Notes under the pieces: generated by a model | The model's input: only the letters and a program-made list of their open reading frames with translations | Told to the model about the DNA's origin: nothing | The model's database searches: none | Made by a program: the position numbers and the translations under genes | Part shown: piece by piece, positions 25,818-31,730 of the stretch | How positions within the stretch are numbered: position 1 is the first letter of the stretch | How the letters are laid out: every line of letters starts with the position of its first letter | Origin: DATGKR01 sp035294565 | GTDB taxonomy: Bacteria > Actinomycetota > Acidimicrobiia > Acidimicrobiales > Palsa-688 | Direction of reading: 5' to 3' | Assembly (NCBI GenBank): GCA_035294565.1 | Contig: DATGKR010000069.1 | Span: forward strand, 1 to 31,730 | Length of the DNA stretch: 31,730 nucleotides

Positions 25818-26693
25818 ACCAGGCGCTGCTTGCTGACCGTCCACGCCCACCCCGACGACGAGGCCTCCAAAGGAGCCGGCACCGTCGCGCGTTACCACGC
25901 CGCCGGGGTGCGGACCGTGCTGGTCACCTGCACGGGCGGCGAGGAAGGGGACATCCTCAACCCGGCGATGGACCGGCCGGAGGTGCGGGACAACCTGGCG
26001 GCGATCCGCCGCGAGGAGCTGGAGCGTGCCGCCGGGATCATCGGCTACGACGAGGTGGTCATGCTCGGCTACCGGGACTCGGGCATGCCCGGAGCGCCTT
26101 CCAACAGCGACCCCCGCTCGTTCGCCGCCGCCCCCCTGGAGGAGGCCGTCGGGCGGCTCGTGGCGGTGATCCGCCGCGCAAAGCCCCAGGTCGTGGTCAC
26201 CTACCCGCCGGACCAGAGCGGCTACCCCCACCCCGACCACCTGCGGGTGCACGAGATCTCCGAGGCCGCCTTCGACGCCGCCGGCGACGCCGCCCGCTTC
26301 CCCGAAGCGGGACCGCCCTGGCAGCCGGGCCGCCTCGTCTACGTGCGCTGGTCGGCGAGGCGGATGCGCGCCGCCCACGAGAAGTTCCTCGAGCTCGGCC
26401 TCGAGTCCCCCTACACGGGGGAGAGGCTCGAGCGGATCCTCAACTCCGACCAGCCGGAGCCCGCCGTCCGGGTGGACACGAGCGGCTTCGCCCGGGTCAG
26501 CAGGGAGGCTCTCTTAGCCCACGCCACCCAGGTGGACCCCAACTCGCCCCACTGGTTCGGTCTGCCGCCGGAAGTCGCCGACCGGCTCTACCCCTACGAG
26601 GAGTACGACATCGGCCGGGATACGGCGGGTGCGGAAGGGCCGCTCGACGACCTCTTCGCCGGCCTCGACCAGCTCGCCGAGAGCCGTGGCTGA
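25812..26693 (+). CDS. mca: Mycothiol S-conjugate amidase (Mca), LmbE-like
   Basis: A 293-aa zinc amidase that cleaves mycothiol conjugates into a mercapturic acid and the sugar part, detoxifying electrophiles. Seen: zinc motif HAHPDDE (His13, Asp16), CTGGEEGDILNP, DSGMP, and YPHPDH with His140/His143. SKGA after HPDDE and CTGGE...DILNP match Mca rather than the biosynthetic deacetylase MshB (which has SLSNGA and CTLGEEGEV). This implies that the organism makes mycothiol. Start is ATG 25812, or GTG 25815 if the -10 spacing is decisive. Its stop overlaps the SCP2 gene by 8 nt. Confidence 0.9.
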   Translation: MVTRRCLLTVHAHPDDEASKGAGTVARYHAAGVRTVLVTCTGGEEGDILNPAMDRPEVRDNLAAIRREELERAAGIIGYDEVVMLGYRDSGMPGAPSNSDPRSFAAAPLEEAVGRLVAVIRRAKPQVVVTYPPDQSGYPHPDHLRVHEISEAAFDAAGDAARFPEAGPPWQPGRLVYVRWSARRMRAAHEKFLELGLESPYTGERLERILNSDQPEPAVRVDTSGFARVSREALLAHATQVDPNSPHWFGLPPEVADRLYPYEEYDIGRDTAGAEGPLDDLFAGLDQLAESRG

Positions 26694-27012
26694 CCCAGGC
26701 GGCACGGTCGCCCTCACCTTGGCGTGGCCCGCCGGGCAGGAGAAGGTGCTCCACTGGCGTTTCGAGGGGGGCAGGCCGGTCGCCGAGGGCGCCGGGCCGG
26801 TCGAGGAAGCCGACGTGGTGTTGAGCGCCGCCGGGCCCGACGCCGAGTCGCTGCTCAGCGGCGAGGTGGAGCCGAGCGTCGCCTACATGCGGGGGAGGCT
26901 CAAGGCTGCCGGGGACGGCGCCCTGCTCCTGGCCTTCCTCGAGTCGACCTCGGGGGACCGCCACGAGGCCTGGGTCGAGCGGGTGAGGTCACTGGCCGCC
27001 GGAGGGCGCTAG
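26686..27012 (+). CDS. SCP2 sterol-binding-like domain protein
   Basis: A 108-aa protein resembling the SCP-2/alkyl-sulfatase C-terminal fold: WRFEGGRPVAEGAG, then ADVVLSAAGPDAESLLSGEVEPSVAYMRGRLKAAGDGALLL, which contains the family SGxxxPxxAYMxGxLKxxGD signature. Such domains bind lipids or hydrophobic small molecules in the cytoplasm. GTG at 26686 overlaps the end of mca by 8 nt, so the two are co-expressed; why a lipid-binding domain follows mca is unclear. ORF extends upstream to 26629 but that stretch overlaps mca. Confidence 0.83.
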   Translation: MADPGGTVALTLAWPAGQEKVLHWRFEGGRPVAEGAGPVEEADVVLSAAGPDAESLLSGEVEPSVAYMRGRLKAAGDGALLLAFLESTSGDRHEAWVERVRSLAAGGR

Positions 27013-27024
27013 CCGCGGGAGGGC

Positions 27025-28083
27025 TCAGCGGCCGGTCTCGAAGCGGCGGCGGCGCTCAGCCCTGCGCAGCGCCTGGTCGACGAGGGTGTCCACCAGGTCG
27101 GGATAGGAGAGGCCCGACGCCTGCCACATGGCGGGGAACATGGAGATGGGCGTGAAACCGGGGATCGTGTTGACCTCGTTGACCAGAAGACCGCGCCGGG
27201 GTTCGTAGAAGAAGTCCACCCGGGCCATCGAGTCCACCCTCAGCGCCCGGCAGGCGGCGACCGCCAGGCGGCTCATCTCGGCGGCGACATCCTCGCCGAG
27301 CCGGGCAGGTATCTCCAGGCCCGCCGAGCCGTCGAGGTACTTGTCGGCGTAGTCGTAGAACTCGTGGCTGGGCTTCACCTCCCCGGGGACCGAGGTGCGC
27401 AGCGTCGGCCAGCCGAGGACACCCATCTCGAGCTCACGACCTTCTACCGCCTCCTCGACGACGACGTGCTCGTCGTAGCGGAGCGCCTCCTCGACGGCCG
27501 GGCGCAGCCCGTCGGGGTCGCCGACCTTGGTGATGCCGATGGACGAACCCATGTTGGCCGGCTTGACGAAAACGGGCCACCCCAGCCGGGCCTCGATCTC
27601 CTCGTTGACCCGACCGGTGATCGCCGACTCGTGGAACTGCAGCCACCGGGCCTGCGGCAGGCAGGCGGAGGCGAGCAGCGACTTGGCCAGTCCTTTGTCC
27701 ATGGCTACTGCCGAGCCGGCGACGCCCGCACCGCAGTACGGCACTCCGGCCATCTCGAGCAGTCCCTGCAGGGTCCCGTCCTCTCCCGTCGGCCCGTGCA
27801 CCAGGGGCAGGACCACGGTCTGGGTGCCGGCCAGCTCGCCGAGCGGGACGGGTGCCGCGGCGGCCCCGTCGGGGGAGGGCAGCGCCCGGGCCCCGCCCAG
27901 CTCGCCCAGCGCGTGGGTCATGTCCACCCACCCGCCGTCGGTGGTGATGCCCGCGAGGCGCAGCTCGTAGCGGTCGGGGTCGACGGCGGAGACGACGTGG
28001 CGGGCCGAGACGCACGACACCTCGTGCTCGGCGGACCTGCCGCCATAGACGACGACCAGGCGAACCCGCCGATCGGAGACCAT
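27025..28083 (-). CDS. ddl: D-alanine--D-alanine ligase
   Basis: A 352-aa ATP-grasp enzyme joining two D-Ala for peptidoglycan. Seen: VVYGGRSAEHEVSCVSA (N-terminal substrate loop), VLPLVHGPTGEDGTLQG, MDKGLAKSLL, VFVKPANMGSSIGITKV, VVEEAVEGRELEMGVLG, and LVNEVNTIPGFTPISMFP with the metal-binding Glu/Asn. Length is typical. ATG at 28083 is 8 nt after a minus-strand TAGCGT box (28092-28097), consistent with a leaderless mRNA. Divergent from murF with 39 bp between starts, so both steps of the D-Ala-D-Ala branch share a promoter region. Convergent with the SCP2 gene, 12 bp apart. Confidence 0.96.
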   Translation of the reverse strand: MVSDRRVRLVVVYGGRSAEHEVSCVSARHVVSAVDPDRYELRLAGITTDGGWVDMTHALGELGGARALPSPDGAAAAPVPLGELAGTQTVVLPLVHGPTGEDGTLQGLLEMAGVPYCGAGVAGSAVAMDKGLAKSLLASACLPQARWLQFHESAITGRVNEEIEARLGWPVFVKPANMGSSIGITKVGDPDGLRPAVEEALRYDEHVVVEEAVEGRELEMGVLGWPTLRTSVPGEVKPSHEFYDYADKYLDGSAGLEIPARLGEDVAAEMSRLAVAACRALRVDSMARVDFFYEPRRGLLVNEVNTIPGFTPISMFPAMWQASGLSYPDLVDTLVDQALRRAERRRRFETGR

Positions 28084-28091
28084 GGCGGGGA

Positions 28092-28115
28092 ACGCTACCC
28101 GCCGTCTGCCAACAT
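28092..28115. promoter_or_regulatory. Divergent ddl-murF -10 boxes
   Basis: Within 39 bp lie a minus-strand TAGCGT (28092-28097, 8 nt from the ddl ATG) and a plus-strand CAACAT (28110-28115, 7 nt from the murF ATG). The two boxes are only 12 bp apart, so the promoters should compete or be co-controlled. Confidence 0.4.
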
Positions 28116-28122
28116 CGGGCGT

Positions 28123-29478
28123 ATGCGCTGGGTCTTGGGCGAGGTGGGGAGGGCGGTTTCGGGCCGGGTGGAGGGCGATCCGTCGACGGTCGCCGCCGGC
28201 GTCGCCATCGACAGCCGGGCCTTGACGGCCGGCGAGCTGTTCGTGGCGATCCGCGGGTCGCGAGACGGGCACGATTTTCTGCAGGCGGCGGTCACCGCCG
28301 GCGCGCCGGCGGTGATGGTCGAGCGACCGGCGCCGCCCGGGGTGCCCGCCGTGGTGGTCGACGACACCTCCGCCGCCCTGCTCGACCTGGGCAGGGCGGC
28401 GCGCCGGCGCCTGGACGCGGTCGTGGTCGGCGTGACCGGCTCGGTGGGCAAGACCTCCACCAAGGACCTGGCGGCGGCCGCCCTCGCCGCGGGTAGGAGG
28501 ACCGTCGCGAGCCCCCGCTCTTTCAACAACGAGCTGGGCCTCCCGCTCACCCTGGCCAACGCGTCGGAGGACGCCGAGGCCGTCGTTGTCGAGATGGGGG
28601 CGCGCTCGCCGGGTCACATCGAGCTGCTCTGTGGCGTCGCCCGCCCGTCGGTGGGGGTGGTCACGGCTGTCGCCGCGGCGCACACCGAGATGTTCGGGGA
28701 TCTCGACGGGGTGGAGCGCGCCAAGGGCGAGCTGGTGGAGGCGCTGCCCGGCGACGGGCTCGCCGTTTTGAACGGGGACGACCGGCGCGTCCGGCGGATG
28801 GCGGCGCGCGGGCCGGCGCGGGCGCTGCTTTACTCGGCTGCCGAGCCCCCCGCCCCGGGCGCGGAGGCCTGGGCGGAGGAGGTCAACCTCGACGGGGAGC
28901 TCCGCCCGTCGTTCGTGGCGCACACGCCGTGGGGCCGGGTGGCGGTGAGGCTCGGGGCCAGGGGCCGCCACCAGGTGGGCAACGCCCTCGCCGCGCTGGT
29001 CGTGGCCGGCCACGCAGGCGTGCCCGTCGACGCAGCGGCGGAGGCTCTGGACAAAGCGCAGCTCTCACCGTGGAGGATGGAGCTGCGCAGGGCACGCTCG
29101 GGGGCTGTTGTCCTAAACGACGCCTACAACGCCAACCCGTCATCGATGGCCGCAGCCCTTCGCGCCCTGGCCGACCTACCGGCTCGGCGCAGAGTGGCTC
29201 TGCTCGGCTTCATGGCCGAGCTGGGGGAACGCACCGCCGAGGAGCACCGAGCCGTCGCCTCGCTCGCCCGGTCCCTGGGGATCGAAGTGGTGCCGGTCGG
29301 GACCGACCTCTACGGCCGGCCGCCGGCGGACCCTCCCGACCCCGGGCCGCTCGGACCCGGCGTGGCGGTGCTCGTCAAGGGGAGCAGGGTCGCCGGCCTG
29401 GAGCAGCTGGTGGAGCAGCTCGTCGACCGGCCGGCTGGTGGCGTGGAACCCAGCGGAGGGCCGGCCGGGGAGGCCTAA
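28123..29478 (+). CDS. murF: UDP-N-acetylmuramoyl-tripeptide--D-alanyl-D-alanine ligase (MurF)
   Basis: A 451-aa Mur ligase that adds the Ddl product to the UDP-MurNAc tripeptide. Seen: DSRALTAGELFVAIRG (N-terminal domain), ATP site GVTGSVGKTSTKD (Lys110), FNNELGLPLTLAN, EMGARSPGHIELL, GRHQVGNALAALV, and LNDAYNANPSSM in the C-terminal domain, all diagnostic of MurF. Length is typical. ATG at 28123 begins the conserved protein. No murD, mraY or ftsW follow, so this gene is separated from the usual division/cell-wall cluster. Its TAA shares CTAA (29475-29478) with the stop of the convergent ChbG-like gene. Confidence 0.96.
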   Translation: MRWVLGEVGRAVSGRVEGDPSTVAAGVAIDSRALTAGELFVAIRGSRDGHDFLQAAVTAGAPAVMVERPAPPGVPAVVVDDTSAALLDLGRAARRRLDAVVVGVTGSVGKTSTKDLAAAALAAGRRTVASPRSFNNELGLPLTLANASEDAEAVVVEMGARSPGHIELLCGVARPSVGVVTAVAAAHTEMFGDLDGVERAKGELVEALPGDGLAVLNGDDRRVRRMAARGPARALLYSAAEPPAPGAEAWAEEVNLDGELRPSFVAHTPWGRVAVRLGARGRHQVGNALAALVVAGHAGVPVDAAAEALDKAQLSPWRMELRRARSGAVVLNDAYNANPSSMAAALRALADLPARRRVALLGFMAELGERTAEEHRAVASLARSLGIEVVPVGTDLYGRPPADPPDPGPLGPGVAVLVKGSRVAGLEQLVEQLVDRPAGGVEPSGGPAGEA

Positions 29479-30323
29479 CCGACCCGCACCGTGCGCCGCT
29501 GGAGGTCCCGCAGCTCCCGGTAGCCGATGAGGTGAACGCCGGGCCGGGCGGCGAGGACCCGCAGCGAGTCGGAGGCCATGGCGAGGTCGTGGTCGGCGAC
29601 GCGCGCCGCCCAGTCGGGTATCACCGCCCGGATCTCGGCCGAGTCGACCGCTGGGCGCAGCACCACCTCGGTCACCCCCGGGCGCAGGCCCGAGAGGAGC
29701 TGGTCCAAAGCGGCGGCCGTTTTGCGGCCCGCCGGCGCCCGCAGCAGGTAGTCGGGGGATAGCACCCCGGCCTCGGCGGCCAGGGAGCGAAGAGGGAAGC
29801 CCAGCCTGGCCTCCTCGGCCGCTTCGGGCAGGCGCACCGGCAGCCGGAAGTCGACCGCCAGGTCCAACAGGACGTCGAAGAACTCGGGCCGGGACTCCAG
29901 GGCGCCGAGGTGGCAGCTCAGGTGGCTGACGTCGAAACCCCAGTAGATGGCCCGTTCGATCTGCGCCCGGCACTCCCGTCGGACCTCGTCGGTGTCGGCG
30001 TGGTCCCACAGGTCGTCGACGGTGCGCGGGAAACCGCCGTCCCCGTCGAGGAGAGAGGGGCAGTAGGTGAGGGGACCCCACCGGTACAGGTCGTGCTCGG
30101 CGTTTAAGGTGAGGTGGACACCGACGTCTTCACCCCGGTGGCGGGCCGCCGCTTCCCGAGCCCACGGCCCGGGGACGACCAGCCCGGCGGCTCGGCCGAG
30201 ACCCTCCCGCATCGCGCTGTACACGCCGGCGTTCGTCGCGTGGCAGACCCCCAGCTCGTCGCAGGTGACGATGATCAGCGACGCCGACGGGGGGTAGCCG
30301 AGCGCCTCGGCGAGGGAGGTCAA
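29475..30323 (-). CDS. ChbG/YdjC-family deacetylase-like protein
   Basis: A 282-aa protein of the YdjC/ChbG/HpnK carbohydrate deacetylase family. Seen: IIVTCDELGVCHATNAGVYSAMREG at residues 17-41, DVGVHLTLN (metal His) and SHLSCHLGALE (metal His). Odd: the family ADDxG motif is CDELG, so the metal-binding Asp is Glu. This may alter metal choice or activity. The start is TTG at 30323, directly after the thiolase stop (TGA-TTG), with no good Shine-Dalgarno; translation is probably by reinitiation. Substrate (an N-acetylated sugar or hopanoid sugar) is unknown. Confidence 0.82.
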   Translation of the reverse strand: MTSLAEALGYPPSASLIIVTCDELGVCHATNAGVYSAMREGLGRAAGLVVPGPWAREAAARHRGEDVGVHLTLNAEHDLYRWGPLTYCPSLLDGDGGFPRTVDDLWDHADTDEVRRECRAQIERAIYWGFDVSHLSCHLGALESRPEFFDVLLDLAVDFRLPVRLPEAAEEARLGFPLRSLAAEAGVLSPDYLLRAPAGRKTAAALDQLLSGLRPGVTEVVLRPAVDSAEIRAVIPDWAARVADHDLAMASDSLRVLAARPGVHLIGYRELRDLQRRTVRVG

Positions 30324-31499
30324 TCAGCGCTCGATGAGGGTTCCGGTGCCCAGGCCGCCTCCGCAGCACATGCTGACCAGCGCCCGCGTGCCCCCCGTGC
30401 GCTCCAGCTCGTGCACAGCCTTGGTCAAGAGGACCACGCCCGTGCCCCCGAGAGGGTGGCCGAGGGCGATGGCCCCGCCGTTGGGGTTCACCCGGGCGTG
30501 GTCGGGGCCCACCTCCTTCTCCCACGCGAGGACCACCGAGGCGAACGCCTCGTTGATCTCGAAACAGTCGATGGCGTCGATCGTCAGCTTCGAGCGCTCG
30601 AGCAGGAGGTTGGTCGCGTCGATCGGGCCGGTCAGCATGAGCACCGGGTCGACGCCGACGAGGCAGTGGTCGACGATCCGGGCCTTGGCCTCGAGGCCCA
30701 GCTGCGCCGCTCGGGCGGGGCTGGCGAGGAGCACCGCCGCCGCCCCGTCGGAGATCTGCGACGACGAGCCGGCGGTGTGCACACCGTCCTCCCTGGCCAC
30801 CGGCTTGAGACCGGCCAGCGCCTCAAGGCTGGTCTCGCGCATCCCCTCGTCGCGCGCGACCCTGCGGGTCTCTCCGGTCGGATTGCCCTCCTCGTCGAGC
30901 ACCGGGGCGTCCACCGGAACCACCTGGGTGTCGAATCGCCCCTCCGCCCAGGCGGCCGCCGCCTTCTGCTGGGACTCGAGGCCGAACCGGTCGGCGTCGG
31001 AGCGGGTGATGCCCCACTTCTCGGCGATCCGCTCGGCGCCTTCGAACTGGGACGTGAACTCGTAGCGCGAGAAGTAGTCCTTGGGGATCGGGACCCCGAG
31101 GCCGAGCTTCTTGGACGAGTTGGACCCGATAGGTATCCGGCTCATCGACTCGACGCCGCACGCCACGGCCAGGTCCACCGTGCCGGAGGCGACGAGCGCC
31201 GCGGCGAGGTTGGCGGCGTGCTGGCTGGAGCCGCACTGCGAGTCGACGGTCGACGCAGGAGTCGCCAACGGCAGTCCCGCGGCCAGCCAGGCGGTGCGCC
31301 CGATGTTGAACGACTGCTCACCGACCTGCGAGACGCATCCCGTCACCACCTGCCCCACCGCGGCGGGGTCGACCCCGGTCCGCTCGAACAGCGCCTTCAG
31401 CGGCACACCCAGCAGATCTGCGGGATGGACGGTGGACAGGCCGCCGTTGCGCCGCCCGACCGGGGTGCGCACGGCGTCGATGAGGAGGACTTCGGGCAT
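30324..31499 (-). CDS. Acetyl-CoA acetyltransferase / thiolase family protein
   Basis: A 391-aa thiolase that condenses or cleaves acyl-CoA and acetyl-CoA. Seen: LIDAVRTPVGRRNGGL at the N-terminus, active Cys in DSQCGSSQHAAN, NPNGGAIALGHPLGGTG (catalytic His) and the second Cys in SMCCGGGLGTGTLIE. Sequence flavour resembles actinobacterial FadA-type degradative thiolases rather than PhaA, but the exact substrate is open. ATG at 31499 follows a minus-strand TACCAT box (31506-31511) by 6 nt. The open frame extends upstream to 31658, antisense to the small gene at the right edge. It is the first gene of a pair with the ChbG-like gene. Confidence 0.94.
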   Translation of the reverse strand: MPEVLLIDAVRTPVGRRNGGLSTVHPADLLGVPLKALFERTGVDPAAVGQVVTGCVSQVGEQSFNIGRTAWLAAGLPLATPASTVDSQCGSSQHAANLAAALVASGTVDLAVACGVESMSRIPIGSNSSKKLGLGVPIPKDYFSRYEFTSQFEGAERIAEKWGITRSDADRFGLESQQKAAAAWAEGRFDTQVVPVDAPVLDEEGNPTGETRRVARDEGMRETSLEALAGLKPVAREDGVHTAGSSSQISDGAAAVLLASPARAAQLGLEAKARIVDHCLVGVDPVLMLTGPIDATNLLLERSKLTIDAIDCFEINEAFASVVLAWEKEVGPDHARVNPNGGAIALGHPLGGTGVVLLTKAVHELERTGGTRALVSMCCGGGLGTGTLIER

Positions 31500-31542
31500 G
31501 TGTGGATGGTACCGGGAGGAGGTGACGGTCTCACCCCCGCGA

Positions 31543-31548
31543 GAAGAT
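31543..31548 (+). promoter_or_regulatory. -10-like box of the small right-edge gene
   Basis: GAAGAT (31543-31548) lies 6 nt before the ATG at 31555. Weak on its own, but in keeping with the other starts in the window. Confidence 0.3.
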
Positions 31549-31554
31549 GGGCGC

Positions 31555-31722
31555 ATGGTCGAACAACTGGTGCTGATCGAGAGCGGCGCCCCGGACTTCC
31601 GCCTCGACGAGCACACCCGCGAGATCGGCAGGCGGGGCGTCGCCGAGGCCCGGCGCATCCTGGCCGACCTGGCCGCGAGGCGCGCCGTGCAGATGGAGTC
31701 CGAGGGGCGCTCGGCGGCGTAG
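31555..31722 (+). CDS. Small uncharacterised protein (55 aa)
   Basis: A 55-aa protein, MVEQLVLIESGAPDFRLDEH and then TREIGRRGVAEARRILADLAARR, probably one strand followed by a basic amphipathic helix. No domain is recognised. I support it because it begins 6 nt after a -10-like box, is divergent from the thiolase gene (55 bp), and has codon use like its neighbours. Function unknown. It could bind nucleic acid or a partner protein through its Arg-rich helix. Confidence 0.55.
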   Translation: MVEQLVLIESGAPDFRLDEHTREIGRRGVAEARRILADLAARRAVQMESEGRSAA

Positions 31723-31730
31723 GCGGCGCG

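Noticed and set aside
23076..26378. An 1100-aa open frame on the minus strand
   Set aside because: Only its 3' part (to 24089) is EamA. The rest is antisense or out of frame to the VirD4-like gene, the PCD gene and mca, with low-complexity Arg/Gly/Pro composition.

Overview
The window is a very GC-rich, tightly packed chromosomal segment, most likely from an actinobacterium and plausibly from an Acidimicrobiia-like lineage. The placement is inferred from gene content and signals: an F420 biosynthesis gene (CofC/FbiD type), a mycothiol S-conjugate amidase (Mca), an ImuA'/ImuB/DnaE2 mutasome with CGAAC-N4-GTTCG SOS boxes as in mycobacteria, and many starts that sit 6-9 nt after a TANNNT -10 box, which implies leaderless mRNAs. 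There are no rRNA or tRNA genes, insertion sequences, phage genes or CRISPR arrays that I can see.

Layout. 1-2504: cofC, divergent from an overlapping operon of an RpiB-family isomerase, a RibD-C/DHFR-like reductase and rnhB. 2501-5318 (minus): a small four-cysteine protein and an 813-aa lipoprotein rich in propeller-like repeats. 5434-7621: a MarR regulator, a 358-bp intergenic region with a promoter, paired operator-like repeats and several hairpins, then an ACT-domain malic enzyme. 7647-9896: imuA'-imuB with a LexA box lying across the start codon. 9851-16458: a PAP2-family membrane protein, a TauD-type dioxygenase, an amidase-ceramidase pair, a PAS protein and a DUF3048 lipoprotein. 16464-19830: dnaE2 with its own LexA box. 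19874-22734: an ECF transporter in which the membrane (S-like) domain and both ATPases are one polypeptide, followed by ecfT. 22788-22925: a non-coding block of five alternating palindromic repeats. 23076-25444 (minus): an orphan VirD4/TraG-like ATPase and an EamA transporter. 25503-27012: pterin dehydratase, mca and an SCP2-domain protein. 27025-29478: divergent ddl and murF (peptidoglycan D-Ala-D-Ala branch). 29475-31722: a thiolase and ChbG-like deacetylase pair, and a small protein.

Functional links. ImuA', ImuB and DnaE2 form one damage-induced error-prone polymerase system split over two SOS promoters 8.8 kb apart. Ddl makes the dipeptide that MurF attaches, and the two are divergently transcribed from 39 bp. 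Most other neighbours are housekeeping or lipid/cofactor genes with no clear shared pathway.

The most noteworthy items are the LexA-box architecture, the structured region between marR and the malic enzyme, the palindromic repeat block, the S-A-A' transporter fusion, several enzymes whose usual catalytic residues are changed, and three convergent gene pairs whose stop codons share the same CTAR tetranucleotide.
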